From Chloroflexi bacterium UBA4733 (GTDB taxonomy: Bacteria; Chloroflexota; UBA4733): DNA of 37,201 nt. Made by a program: the position numbers and the translations under genes. The notes under the pieces are model-generated. The model saw nothing but the letters and a program-made list of their open reading frames with translations, was not told the origin of the DNA and did not search any database. The stretch lies in NCBI GenBank assembly GCA_002404055.1, contig DHIZ01000230.1:7940-45140 (forward strand), read 5' to 3'. Below are positions 23,362-32,598 of this stretch, in pieces (within the stretch, counting starts at the first letter, position 1; each line of letters starts with the position of its first letter).

Positions 23362-23982
23362 GTGCCCCAGTGGGCTCAGGACGCTATCGGTACCTTCGGC
23401 TATGCCGCGGTCTTTCTGCTGGTGGCGGTCGAGGGTCTCGGCATCCCGCTGCCGGGGGAGACGGCGCTGCTGGTAGCCGCCGCCCTGATCGGCGCCAGTC
23501 GCGGCGGTCAGCTTGACATCCGGCTCGTTATTGTGGTCGCCGTCATCGCGGCCATCATGGGCGACACCGGGGGGTATTTCCTGGGCAGGCGTTGGGGGCG
23601 CTATCTGCTCGACCGCTGGGGGCCGCGCGTGGGGTTATCGGCCAGCCGTGTGGCGCGGGTTGAGGCGTTTTTCGACCGTTACGGCATGCTTGCCGTCTTC
23701 TTTGGCCGCTATCAGGCAATTTTTCGTACCTATATCGGTATCGTGGCCGGCGCCGCACAGATGCCTTTCCGCCGCTTCTTCCCGGTTCGCCTGGCCGCTT
23801 GCATCGTGTGGGCGATTGTGTACGGGCTACTTGGGTATTATCTGGGCCGGCAGTGGTCGCTGGTGGAGAAGGTCATCCACTCGTTTGGCGTCCTTTCCCT
23901 CGGCGTCGGCGCTGTACTGGTCCTCGTGGCTGCTGCATACGCGCTGCGGCGTCGCGCTCAGATTCCGGAAATGACCAAGTGA
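23362..23982 (+). CDS. DedA-family membrane protein
   Basis: A 206-residue polytopic membrane protein. The DedA signatures are EGLGIPLPGE (24-33), GDTGGYFLGRRWG, and FFGRYQAIFRTYIGIVAG, with the conserved Arg and closing Ala-Gly. Bacterial DedA proteins act in lipid carrier (undecaprenyl phosphate) or phospholipid translocation. The GTG at 23362 is chosen because AGGAGG lies 5 bases upstream; the frame is open far upstream but only as antisense to the protease gene. It is the first gene of the glycan operon, and its stop overlaps the next start as GTGA (23979-23982). A role in recycling the lipid carrier for the downstream glycan genes is a reasonable inference. Confidence 0.92.
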   Translation: MPQWAQDAIGTFGYAAVFLLVAVEGLGIPLPGETALLVAAALIGASRGGQLDIRLVIVVAVIAAIMGDTGGYFLGRRWGRYLLDRWGPRVGLSASRVARVEAFFDRYGMLAVFFGRYQAIFRTYIGIVAGAAQMPFRRFFPVRLAACIVWAIVYGLLGYYLGRQWSLVEKVIHSFGVLSLGVGAVLVLVAAAYALRRRAQIPEMTK

Positions 23983-25196
23983 GCAGGGATACCTCACCAA
24001 TCAAGACGTTGCTGGTGGGCCAATCGGGCGGCGGTACGCCCGTCATCAACGCGAGTCTGGCAGGAGTCGTAGCCGAGGCGCAGGCGAAGGGCGTGGAGCG
24101 GGTGCTCGGCATGCGTTTCGGCATTCGCGGGTTGCTTGAAGAGCAATTCATCGACCTTGGCCGGCTGACGGCGCCCGAACTTGACGTCCTGGCGCGAACG
24201 CCATCGGCCGCTCTGGGACTCTGTCGCCACAAGCTGACCGCCGAGGCGGCGATGCACGCTGTCGAAATCCTGCGGCGTTGGCAAGTTGACGCTCTCCTCT
24301 ATGTCGGCGGTAACGACTCCGCCGAGACGACGCTGACCATCGCCCGGACTACCGAATCGGTCAGCTATCGCCTCGCCTGTATCGGCATCCCCAAGACGAT
24401 CGACAACGACCTTCCGGCCATGGATCACACCCCCGGCTATGGCAGCGCCGCACGCCTGGTCGCCTCCGCCGTGCGTGATCTGGGACTCGATGCCTGGGCG
24501 ATGCAGCGCGAAGAGCAGGTGCGCATCCTGGAGGTGTACGGCCGCGACACTGGCTGGCTGGCAGCGGCCAGCGTGCTGGCCCGCCGCGATCCGGGCGATG
24601 CGCCGCATCTCGTGCTGGCGCCGGAGCTTCCCTTTCAGGAGGATAGCTTTCTGACGGCCGTCGAACGGCAGGTGCGCCGCGGTGGCTATTGCTGCGTGGT
24701 CGTGGGCGAGATGCTGCGCGACGCCGCCGGTGGCCTTGTCGGCAGCGGCGGGGCCGAGTGGCGCGATGCCTTCGGGCATGCGGAGACGCGCCGCCCCGGC
24801 GCCTTTCTGCGCGACCTGGTGCAGCAGCGCCTGGGACTGCGCGCCAAGGATGACCGGCCCGGCTCCATGCAGAAGGTCCTCGCCGATGTCTCCTCAACGG
24901 TGGACCGCCAGGAAGCGCTGGCGCTTGGTCGCGCTGCCGTACGCGCCGCCTGCGCGGGTGAGAACAAGTGCATGGTCACGCTGCAGCGGCAGGGCGACGA
25001 TCCATACGTGGCTGTTTGCGGACTGGCGCCGGTGGCGGCGGTGGCGGGTAAGGTGCGGCCACTGCCGCCGGAGTTCCTGGATGCCGACGGGCAGCCCAAT
25101 GCCGCCTTTGAGCGCTACGCCCGCCCCTTGATCGGCGAACCGTTGTCCGAGCGCCTGCGTCTGACACTGGCAGCCGCAAGCCCCCCGAACGCATGA
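23979..25196 (+). CDS. Phosphofructokinase, probably pyrophosphate-dependent
   Basis: A 405-residue PFK-family enzyme. GGG at 17-19 (VGQSGGGTPVINASL) and HTPGYGSAAR (150-159) place it in the family. The donor site differs from ATP-PFK: GGDGS is GGNDS (110-114) and PGTIDND is PKTIDND (138-144). In characterised enzymes this acidic/Asn change and the Lys mark use of PPi instead of ATP, making the reaction reversible. The fructose-6-phosphate binding segment EVYGRDTGWLAA and PELPFQEDSF are present. The start is a GTG overlapping the dedA stop, and its stop overlaps gpsA as ATGA (25193-25196). Related proteins in this clade can use sedoheptulose-7-phosphate, which would tie it to the pentose phosphate operon. 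Confidence 0.92.
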   Translation: MSRDTSPIKTLLVGQSGGGTPVINASLAGVVAEAQAKGVERVLGMRFGIRGLLEEQFIDLGRLTAPELDVLARTPSAALGLCRHKLTAEAAMHAVEILRRWQVDALLYVGGNDSAETTLTIARTTESVSYRLACIGIPKTIDNDLPAMDHTPGYGSAARLVASAVRDLGLDAWAMQREEQVRILEVYGRDTGWLAAASVLARRDPGDAPHLVLAPELPFQEDSFLTAVERQVRRGGYCCVVVGEMLRDAAGGLVGSGGAEWRDAFGHAETRRPGAFLRDLVQQRLGLRAKDDRPGSMQKVLADVSSTVDRQEALALGRAAVRAACAGENKCMVTLQRQGDDPYVAVCGLAPVAAVAGKVRPLPPEFLDADGQPNAAFERYARPLIGEPLSERLRLTLAAASPPNA

Positions 25197-26221
25197 CAGC
25201 CGTTGCGGTGCTCGGTGCGGGGAGCTGGGGCACGGTCCTCGCCGCCGTCCTCGCCAGTGACGATCGCCCCGTTCGCCTCTGGACGCGCTCGCCGGACGTC
25301 GCCGCCGCGATGCGTTCCGAACGCCGGAACGAGCAGGCGGCGCCAGGCTTGACGTTGCCGCCGGCAGTCACGCCGACCGCCAATCTCGCTGACGCGCTGA
25401 CCGACGCGGCAATTGTGCTCTTTGTGCTGCCAACGGCCGCAATGCGCGACGTAGCGGCACGCGCCGCGCCCCAGATACCCCCAGGAGCAGTCCTCGTTTC
25501 CTGCGCCAAGGGCTTTGAAGCACGGACCCACCTGCGCATGACCGAGGTGCTGGCTTCAGCGACACTTGGAGCGCCGGGTCACGTTGCTGCACTGTCCGGT
25601 CCCAACCTGGCGGGCGAGATCGCTGACGGCCGGCCTGCGGCTGCCGTGGTTGCCGCCGAGCGCGCGGATGTGGCGCGCCTGGTGCAGGAAGCGCTGACGG
25701 GCCCGCGGCTCCGCCTCTATACCAGCCACGACGTGATTGGCGTGGAGTATGCCGGCGCCTTGAAAAACTGCATCGCCATCGCTGCCGGCGTAGCGGACGG
25801 CCTGGAGATGGGAATTAACGCGCGTTCCGCCTTGATCACGCGCGGCCTGGCGGAGATCGCGCGGCTCGGCGTGGCAGCCGGCGCGCAGGCCCTCACTTTC
25901 TCCGGGCTGGCCGGCATGGGCGACCTGATCGCCACCTGCTCCAGTCCGCGCAGTCGCAACTATCAGGTCGGCCTGCACCTGGCTGCCGGCAGGCACTGGC
26001 CGGAGATTTCGACGCTGTTGGGTCACGTGGCGGAAGGTGTCGGCGCCACGACGGTGGCCCGTGAACTGGCGGCATTGCTGGGCGTGCGCACGCCGATCAT
26101 CGACGCCACGTATGATCTACTCTTTCGGGAACGCCCGGTTCAACGGGCCCTGGAGGAACTTGTGGCCGGAGCGCCAGGAGACGAATTGGCTGAACTCGTG
26201 CCGGATGCACCCGGCGAATGA
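25193..26221 (+). CDS. gpsA: NAD(P)+-dependent glycerol-3-phosphate dehydrogenase
   Basis: A 342-residue cytoplasmic enzyme that makes sn-glycerol-3-phosphate from dihydroxyacetone phosphate, the backbone of phospholipids. Motifs are GAGSWGT (8-14), LPTAAMRDV and SCAKGFE, then the conserved LSGPNLAGEI and GALKNCIAIAAG with catalytic Lys191, and LAGMGDLIATCSSPRSRN. The length is typical. It overlaps PFK by 4 bases and the large fusion gene by 4 bases (ATGA, 26218-26221). Its place inside a glycan operon could reflect supply of glycerol phosphate to a glycolipid or simply co-regulation with growth. Confidence 0.97.
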   Translation: MTAVAVLGAGSWGTVLAAVLASDDRPVRLWTRSPDVAAAMRSERRNEQAAPGLTLPPAVTPTANLADALTDAAIVLFVLPTAAMRDVAARAAPQIPPGAVLVSCAKGFEARTHLRMTEVLASATLGAPGHVAALSGPNLAGEIADGRPAAAVVAAERADVARLVQEALTGPRLRLYTSHDVIGVEYAGALKNCIAIAAGVADGLEMGINARSALITRGLAEIARLGVAAGAQALTFSGLAGMGDLIATCSSPRSRNYQVGLHLAAGRHWPEISTLLGHVAEGVGATTVARELAALLGVRTPIIDATYDLLFRERPVQRALEELVAGAPGDELAELVPDAPGE

Positions 26222-29200
26222 AGCAGAACGCGAATGCGCAGCCTCAGGACCGCCCCCGCGGCCGGCGTAATCCGCGCCTCCGGCAAACGGCACTGCGCGT
26301 CGTCGCCACCGGCAGGCGGAACGGGTCCTGGACCCGGTTACCCGCCATCTGGCGCTTCGGGCTGCTTGCCATCGTGCTCCTGCTGCTCGCCCTGACGGAG
26401 CGCTCCGCCGAGCGCTATTTCACCGCCGGAGTGGCCTACGGCACGTCGGCCTTGCAGGCCGTGCCGAACGTGCCGTTCAACCGCTACGGCATCAACACCT
26501 TCCTGGACCAGGATGTCTACGACGCGCAGGTGCAGCGCGATTTCGCGGCGATCCAGGCGGCGGGCTTTGGCTGGGTGCGGCAGGAGTTCATCTGGGACCA
26601 GATTGAGCCCGGCGCCAAAGGCAACCACTACGACACCAAGAACCAGGTGGATGCCTGGGCCAAGTGGGATCGCATCGTGAACGCCGCCCAGCAGTACCAC
26701 GTGCAACTGATCGTGCGTCTGGACTACGCGCCAACCTGGGCAACCACCGGCAACCCCGATTCCGGCAAGTGCCCGACGCTCTGCCCACCACCCAACAACC
26801 CACAGGACTTCGCCGATTTCGCCTCCGCTGTGGCGAAGCGCTATGCGGGCAAGATTGCCGCCTATCAAATCTGGAACGAGCCCAACTTGCAGCACGAGTG
26901 GGCCGGCCAGCCGATCTCGCCAGTCGCCTACACGGCCTTATTGAAGGCCGGCTACACAGCGATCAAGGCGGTTGATCCAGCAGCGCTCGTGTTGAGCGCC
27001 GCCCTGGCGCCCAATCGCGGCGACAGCCCGAACAACATGGCTGACCCCGCCTTCTTGCGTGGCATGTACGCGGCCGGCGCCAGGCCCTACTTTGACGTGC
27101 TGGCCGCCAACGCCTACGGACTGAACTCTGCCGCCTACAACCGCCGCCTGGGTATCCACAGCTCCGACTTCCCGCGCGCCGTGCTGCCGCACAGCGATAC
27201 CTTCACCTTCGACCGGCCGTTGCTCCTGCACCAGATCATGGTAGCCAACGGGGACGGCAACAAGGCTGTGTGGATCTCCGAATTTGGCTGGATGTCGTTG
27301 CCGGCGGGCTGGCGGGGCAACCCCTCGCCCTGGTCGGATGTATCGGCGTCCGCGCGTGTGCAGGACACTATCGCCGCCTGGCAGCGCGCCGCCCAACAGT
27401 GGCCCTGGATGGGACCGCTGTCGCTCTGGTATCTACGCAGCCCGAGCGCAATTGACGCCCGTGACCCGACCCCTTATTTCGCCATCCTGGGGCAAGACTG
27501 GCAGCCGACCGCGCTGTACCAGGCGATCAAGGCCCAGGCCACCGCCCCGGCCGTTGCCGCCACTGGACTGTACGCAGCCACCGGTCCCGCCGCCGTCTAC
27601 GGCCCGCACGGCTTCGCCGAGGCCTGGCAGACGGTGCAGGCCGGCTCCCAGACCCTGGAGGTCGCCGGCGCCCCCGGCGCCAACATGGCCTTCCGCTTCA
27701 GCGGAAACGCCCTCTGGCTTCGGATCAACCGCGGCCCCCAGGGCGGCCTGGCGCGCATCACTGTCGATAACGTGCCGGGTCTGGCCAACGCGCTGCCCAC
27801 CAACGCTGCAGGCGACCGCATCCTCAACACCTACTCCGCCACCCCGCAGCCCGACAGTCTGGTGACGATCGCCTCCGACCTACCGGCGCAGCCGCACGAG
27901 CTGGAGCTAGAGGTGCTGCCCACGCCGCACCGAGCAGCAGGCGGTACGAACATATCGATCGCCGGCTTCGGCGTCACCATAGTCAAGCCCGCCATCTGGA
28001 GTTACCTCAAGGCGCTGCTCGGGCTGGGTGCGGCGTTACTGCTTTTGTGGCCGGCGATGGCCGTGGCCAGGCGGGCAGGGGGTGAGGTCCGTTCCTTCCT
28101 CGCCAACGACCGCCTCATCCTCACGCTCTGGGTCGTCAGCACCGCCCTGTTCTATCTCTCGCCCAAACTCAGCCTGTCGCTGGTGGCCGCCGCGCTGCTC
28201 CTGCTCCTGGGAGTGGCGCGTCCCGACCTTGGTGTGCTGCTCGTGCCCGTCGTGGCGGCGTTGGAGTTTTCGCCCAAGGTGTTGCACGGGTCTGACGTAT
28301 CGCTGGCGGAACTGCTCATCGGCGTCTGTGCCGCCGGCTGGCTGCTGCGCTGCTACTGGCAAGGGAGGTTGCTGCTGGCGCGTGGACCGTTCCTGCCGCT
28401 GGCGATGGGGTTTCTGGTGGTGGCCTTCGTCTCGCTCTTTGCCTCGGCCCACCCGCGCTACAGTCTGCGCGACTACCGCGTCGTGATCGCCGAACCCGTG
28501 CTCTACTTTGTTCTGCTCACGGCGCTGCTGTCGCCTCAGCACGTCCGGCGGTTGGTTGGTGTGGCGATAGCCGGCGGCGTCGGCGTGGCCGGCGCCAGCC
28601 TGGTCGCCTACGCCTTGCACCGGGGGGTTGTCACGACCGAAGGGGTGACGCGCCTTGGCGGCATCTATCCCTCGCCCGACAACCTGGCACTGTATCTGGA
28701 CCGTCCCCTGGCGATGGCCGGCGGCCTCGCGTTGTGGTCATCGGGTCGGTTGCGCCGCCTGTGCCTGCTGGCGTGCCTGCCGATGGCGCTGGCTATCATC
28801 CTAACCTTCACCAAGGGCGCCTGGGTGGCACTGACCGCGACCGCAGTGTTGGCAGGTCTCTTGATCAACCGGCGGTTGCTCTGGCTGGCGGCAGGAGCCA
28901 TAGTGGTCGGCGTGGCCGGCGCCTTGCTGTCGCAAGCGCGGCGCCTGACCAACATCTTCTCGTTTGGGCCTGGCAGTACCAGTGGGCGCCGGCTCGAGCT
29001 CTGGCGCGCTTCCTGGAATATGGGGAGAGACCGCCCGCTGCAAGGTGTTGGTCTGGACAACTTCCTCTACCAGTATCCGCAGTACCGGCTGCCCGGCGCC
29101 GACAGCGAACCGTTCCTCTCGCATCCCCACAACCTCGTGCTGGACTTCTGGCTGAGCCTTGGCGCACTCGGGCTGCTCTGGCTGGCCTGGGCGGTCGTCA

Positions 29201-29430
29201 CCGTTGTGCAGGTCGCCCGTCGTTGCCTGAGGGCGGCCGAGGCCGAGCAGCGGGCGTTGGCGCTGGCCCTTACTGCCAGCCTGGTGGTAGGAGCGCTGCA
29301 CGGATTGGTGGACAATTCGTATTTCCTGCCTGATCTGGCGGTACTCTTTTGGCTGGCGGTAGGGGGACTGCAGTTGCTGGCGCAGCCTGGAGCGTTGCAG
29401 CAAGTCGGTGAGCCGGAGGTGGACGAGTGA
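26218..29430 (+). CDS. Glycoside hydrolase fused to O-antigen ligase-like membrane protein
   Basis: A 1070-residue two-part protein. Residues 45-62 are a membrane segment that puts the next part outside. Residues about 85-440 are a clan-A TIM-barrel hydrolase domain of GH39/GH5-like type: IWNEPN with acid/base Glu221, and WISEFGW with nucleophile Glu355, so retaining catalysis is possible. Residues 445-585 are beta-rich, carbohydrate-module-like. From about 590 there are about 10-12 membrane segments with the Wzy_C/WaaL signatures GRRLELWRASWNMGRDRPLQ (about 921-940), GVGLDNF after it, and HPHNLVLDFWLSLGALGLL (about 970). O-antigen ligases join lipid-linked polymer to an acceptor. The fusion suggests that cutting or remodelling and attachment of the same glycan are linked. 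The function is inferred; the stop overlaps the next start (GTGA, 29427-29430). Confidence 0.88.
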   Translation: MKQNANAQPQDRPRGRRNPRLRQTALRVVATGRRNGSWTRLPAIWRFGLLAIVLLLLALTERSAERYFTAGVAYGTSALQAVPNVPFNRYGINTFLDQDVYDAQVQRDFAAIQAAGFGWVRQEFIWDQIEPGAKGNHYDTKNQVDAWAKWDRIVNAAQQYHVQLIVRLDYAPTWATTGNPDSGKCPTLCPPPNNPQDFADFASAVAKRYAGKIAAYQIWNEPNLQHEWAGQPISPVAYTALLKAGYTAIKAVDPAALVLSAALAPNRGDSPNNMADPAFLRGMYAAGARPYFDVLAANAYGLNSAAYNRRLGIHSSDFPRAVLPHSDTFTFDRPLLLHQIMVANGDGNKAVWISEFGWMSLPAGWRGNPSPWSDVSASARVQDTIAAWQRAAQQWPWMGPLSLWYLRSPSAIDARDPTPYFAILGQDWQPTALYQAIKAQATAPAVAATGLYAATGPAAVYGPHGFAEAWQTVQAGSQTLEVAGAPGANMAFRFSGNALWLRINRGPQGGLARITVDNVPGLANALPTNAAGDRILNTYSATPQPDSLVTIASDLPAQPHELELEVLPTPHRAAGGTNISIAGFGVTIVKPAIWSYLKALLGLGAALLLLWPAMAVARRAGGEVRSFLANDRLILTLWVVSTALFYLSPKLSLSLVAAALLLLLGVARPDLGVLLVPVVAALEFSPKVLHGSDVSLAELLIGVCAAGWLLRCYWQGRLLLARGPFLPLAMGFLVVAFVSLFASAHPRYSLRDYRVVIAEPVLYFVLLTALLSPQHVRRLVGVAIAGGVGVAGASLVAYALHRGVVTTEGVTRLGGIYPSPDNLALYLDRPLAMAGGLALWSSGRLRRLCLLACLPMALAIILTFTKGAWVALTATAVLAGLLINRRLLWLAAGAIVVGVAGALLSQARRLTNIFSFGPGSTSGRRLELWRASWNMGRDRPLQGVGLDNFLYQYPQYRLPGADSEPFLSHPHNLVLDFWLSLGALGLLWLAWAVVTVVQVARRCLRAAEAEQRALALALTASLVVGALHGLVDNSYFLPDLAVLFWLAVGGLQLLAQPGALQQVGEPEVDE

Positions 29431-30383
29431 AAGCGCTGGTGGCCGGCGGCGGCGGCTTCGTGGGATCGCACCTCTGCGATGCGCTGCTGGCGGCAGGGTT
29501 TGACGTCCTCTGTGTCGACAATCTCAGCACCGGTCGGGCTCGCAATGTCGCGCATCTGCAGGGCCATCCGCGCTTCACCTTCATGCAGCACGACATCTGT
29601 CAGCCCTTCGACGCGCCCGCGGACTGGGTCTTCCAACTCGCCAGCCCCGCCAGTCCGCCACGCTACCTGGAACACCCCATTGAAACGATGATGGTCAATG
29701 CAGTTGGTACGCAGAACCTGCTGGAAATCGCCCGGCGGAGTCGGGGGCGTTTCCTGGTAGCGTCGACCTCCGAGGTGTATGGTGACCCGGAGGTCCATCC
29801 TCAGGTCGAGAGCTATCGCGGCAGTGTCAGTTGCACCGGGCCGCGCAGTTGCTACGACGAGGGCAAGCGCTTCGCCGAGGCGCTGACCATGGCCTACCAT
29901 CGGGCGCACGGGCTGGACGTGCGCATCATCCGCATCTTCAACACCTATGGCCCTCGGCTGGATCCGGGCGACGGCCGGGTCGTTTCCAACTTCCTGGCCG
30001 AGGTGCTCCGGGGCCAGCCGTTGACCATCTTCGGCAGTGGCGAGCAGACGCGCAGCTTCTGTTACGTGTCCGACCTGGTGGCCGGCATCATGGCCGTCAT
30101 GCAGTATCCGGCGGGGAGCGGGGAGGTCTTCAACCTGGGCAACCCGCTGGAACGGACAATGCTGGAGCTGGTGCGCATTATCCAGGACGTGCTCAATGTG
30201 GCATTGCCCACCACCTACCATCCCTTGCCGGAGGATGATCCGCGACGGCGCCAACCGGATATCACCAAGGCGCGCACGATCCTGGGTTGGGAGCCAAAAG
30301 TGGCGCTGGAGGACGGCCTGCGCCGGACGGCGGACTGGTTCCGTGATGAACTGGCGGCCGATGCAGTCGGCGCCGGCCGGTAG
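29427..30383 (+). CDS. uxs: UDP-glucuronate decarboxylase (UDP-xylose synthase)
   Basis: A 318-residue extended SDR that converts UDP-glucuronate to UDP-xylose. It has GGGGFVGSHL (8-17), DNLSTGRARN, the family-specific ASPASPPRYLEHPIETM, TSEVYGDP and GPRSCYDEGKRFAE with catalytic Tyr143 and Lys147. The YDEGKR motif and the PRY-x-x-x-P stretch distinguish it from RmlB and GalE. The start is GTG with GGAGGT about 6 bases upstream, overlapping the previous stop. It would supply a pentose donor to the two glycosyltransferases downstream. A UDP-glucose dehydrogenase for the precursor is not in the window. Confidence 0.93.
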   Translation: MKALVAGGGGFVGSHLCDALLAAGFDVLCVDNLSTGRARNVAHLQGHPRFTFMQHDICQPFDAPADWVFQLASPASPPRYLEHPIETMMVNAVGTQNLLEIARRSRGRFLVASTSEVYGDPEVHPQVESYRGSVSCTGPRSCYDEGKRFAEALTMAYHRAHGLDVRIIRIFNTYGPRLDPGDGRVVSNFLAEVLRGQPLTIFGSGEQTRSFCYVSDLVAGIMAVMQYPAGSGEVFNLGNPLERTMLELVRIIQDVLNVALPTTYHPLPEDDPRRRQPDITKARTILGWEPKVALEDGLRRTADWFRDELAADAVGAGR

Positions 30384-30385
30384 CA

Positions 30386-31456
30386 ATGGCTGAACCCGGA
30401 ACGCAGGAAGGACCCGCGACCATCCGCCTAATTGAGCCGGACGGATCAGTCTCAGGGTCGGCAGTACACACACTTTCCGAGGATGCGGCTGTCCAGGATG
30501 GGCCGGCTCGCCTGGATTTGAAGCGGCGCTTCTTCAACCTGCGCACGCTGATCTCCTTCCTCATTGCCGCTTTGACCATCTTTACGCTGGTCAAAGCCTG
30601 GGGAGTCGACTTCAACAAGACGCTGGAGCAAATGTCCCGCGTCAACGTGCCGCTCTATGCCTGTGCCTTCCTGGTGTATGCGCTCACCTTCCCCGTGCGG
30701 GGCAAGCGCTGGCAACGCCTGCTGAACAACGTCGGTCTCGATGCCCCCGTGCCGATCCTGGCGCAGACGATCCTGCTCTCCTGGTTCGTCAACTGCGTCG
30801 CGCCGCTCAAGCTAGGCGATGCTTACCGCGGCTACTTGATGCGCAAGAACGAGCAGATGCCGCTCACCAGCACCTTCGGCACGATATTTTCCGAGCGCAT
30901 CATCGACTCCGGCGCCTTGTTCGTGATCCTCATGGTCGGGCTGGCACTCAGCGCCAGCAGCATGGCGCCCGGTCATGCTGCCGGCATCATCTTCGCCGCC
31001 GGCGTGTTCATGGCCGCACTGCTGGTCATCCTGGCCCTCATGCGCTGGCAAGGGCCACTCCTGGCGCGCATGGTCCCGGCGCGCTTCCAGTACCTGTATC
31101 ATCGCTTCGTGGACGGCGCTTTCGCCTCCTTCCAGCACCTGCCGTTCGTCGGCCTGCTCACCTTCCTGGCCTGGGGCTGCGAGATTGGTCGCCTCTTCCT
31201 GGTGACGCGCGCTGTCGGTGTGCCACTGTCCTTCCCCGGTGTGCTCGTGGTGCTCAGTGGAGCGTCGTTGCTGCTGACGGTGCCGACCCCCGGCGGCATC
31301 GGCGCGGTGGAAGTTGGACTCGCCGCGCTCCTGACGCTCTTCGGCATTCGCCCCTCTACCGCGCTGGCCGTCGCCTTGTTAGACCGCGTCATCAGCTACT
31401 GGGGCCTGATCGCCGCCGGTCTGCCGACTTACCTGTTCAGCAAGCGAGCACGGTGA
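30386..31456 (+). CDS. LPG-synthase-TM/UPF0104-family flippase-like membrane protein
   Basis: A 356-residue protein. A polar 45-residue cytoplasmic N-terminus is followed by about eight membrane segments. The family signatures are the N-terminal LLSWFVNCVAPLKLGDAYRGYLM, ERIIDSGALF, and the late VPTPGGIGAVEVGLAALL, then ALLDRVISYW. These match the MprF-like transmembrane domain without the soluble aminoacyl-transferase part. Such proteins often sit in glycan or glycolipid loci and probably move lipids. It begins 2 bases after uxs and its stop overlaps the first GT4 gene (GTGA, 31453-31456). Confidence 0.88.
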   Translation: MAEPGTQEGPATIRLIEPDGSVSGSAVHTLSEDAAVQDGPARLDLKRRFFNLRTLISFLIAALTIFTLVKAWGVDFNKTLEQMSRVNVPLYACAFLVYALTFPVRGKRWQRLLNNVGLDAPVPILAQTILLSWFVNCVAPLKLGDAYRGYLMRKNEQMPLTSTFGTIFSERIIDSGALFVILMVGLALSASSMAPGHAAGIIFAAGVFMAALLVILALMRWQGPLLARMVPARFQYLYHRFVDGAFASFQHLPFVGLLTFLAWGCEIGRLFLVTRAVGVPLSFPGVLVVLSGASLLLTVPTPGGIGAVEVGLAALLTLFGIRPSTALAVALLDRVISYWGLIAAGLPTYLFSKRAR

Positions 31457-32598
31457 GCCCGTCGCGCGTCGCCATTGATGTCACATCGGCGATTTCTCAG
31501 GGCGGGGGTATCGGACGGTATACGCGCTGCCTGGTCCAGGCGCTAGCGCGGATGGAACGCACGTTTGACCTGACCCTGTTCTGGACTGCCACACGGCACA
31601 CGGCGGCGCCGGACTGGTTGTGGCTGTTGCCCAATGTGCGACTGCGCCGCATTCCGATCCCGGAACGCTACGCCACCATCATATGGCAACGGGCGCGCCT
31701 GCCGCTGCCGATTGAGGCGCTGATCGGGCAACAGGATATCTACCATTTCCCCGACTTCGTGATGCCGCCAGTCTGGCGCGCCCGCACGGTACTCACGATC
31801 CACGATCTCTCCTTCCGGCTGGTGCCGGAAGCGGCCGACCCCGGCTTGCGGCGCTACCTCAACGGGGCTGTGCCGCGCTCGGTGCGGCGGGCCGACCTCG
31901 TGCTGGCCGACTCCGCGGCGACCCAGCGGGATGTCACAACTCTTCTGGGTGTGCCGGCCGCTCGTACCGCCGTCCTGTACTCCGGCGTCGGGCCGGAGTT
32001 CCAGCCGGTGCGCGACCCGGAACTGCTGGCAAAGGTGCGCGAGCGCTATACCCTGCCAAGCCGCTTCGCGATGAGCCTGGGAACCTTGCAGCCGCGCAAG
32101 AACTACGGCCGGCTGATCCAGGCCTATGCCACCCTCTTCCAGCGAGGGACCCTCGATTGGGATCTCGTCATCGTGGGGCGGCCGGGGTGGCTGTATGCCG
32201 ACCTGGCAACGGAGGTAACACGGCTCAACGTCGCGGGACACGTCCACTTTCTGACTGATGCCGTCGATGCCGACCTGCCTTCACTGTATTCCCTGGCCGA
32301 CGTGTTCGTGCTCGTATCGCTCTATGAAGGTTTTGGCCTGCCTCCTCTGGAAGCGATGGCCTGCGGCACTCCGGTCATCGTCTCCAATGTATCCTCTTTG
32401 CCGGAGGTCGTGGGCGACGCAGGTTTGCAGGTGGATCCACTTGATGTGGAGGCTATTGCTGAGGCGCTGTCGGCGATCATGGCGAATGCGGGCCGGCGTG
32501 CGGACTTGCGTGAGCAAGGGTTGCGGCAGGCGGCGCCGTTTACCTGGGAACGGGCGGCTGAACAGTTGGTGCGGCACTACGGCGAAGTGAGTACGTGA
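31453..32598 (+). CDS. Glycosyltransferase family 4 (GT-B), first copy
   Basis: A 381-residue cytoplasmic or membrane-associated glycosyltransferase. The N-terminal domain has AIDVTSAISQGGGIGRYTR, then VLTIHDLSFRLVPE. The C-terminal domain has the start GTLQPRKNYGRLI and the donor-binding E-x7-E motif: EGFGLPPLE, with Glu292 and Glu300, followed by ACGTPVIVSNVSSLPEVVGDAG. This is the retaining GT4 pattern, with mannosyltransferase-like relatives. The start is a GTG overlapping the flippase-like gene's stop. It is 40-50 percent alike by eye with the next gene, so the pair probably arose by duplication and adds successive sugars. Confidence 0.93.
   Translation: MSPSRVAIDVTSAISQGGGIGRYTRCLVQALARMERTFDLTLFWTATRHTAAPDWLWLLPNVRLRRIPIPERYATIIWQRARLPLPIEALIGQQDIYHFPDFVMPPVWRARTVLTIHDLSFRLVPEAADPGLRRYLNGAVPRSVRRADLVLADSAATQRDVTTLLGVPAARTAVLYSGVGPEFQPVRDPELLAKVRERYTLPSRFAMSLGTLQPRKNYGRLIQAYATLFQRGTLDWDLVIVGRPGWLYADLATEVTRLNVAGHVHFLTDAVDADLPSLYSLADVFVLVSLYEGFGLPPLEAMACGTPVIVSNVSSLPEVVGDAGLQVDPLDVEAIAEALSAIMANAGRRADLREQGLRQAAPFTWERAAEQLVRHYGEVST

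Noticed and set aside
29067..30473. Minus-strand open frame of 468 codons across the ligase and UDP-xylose synthase genes
   Set aside because: It crosses two overlapping real genes in antisense and has no family motif.
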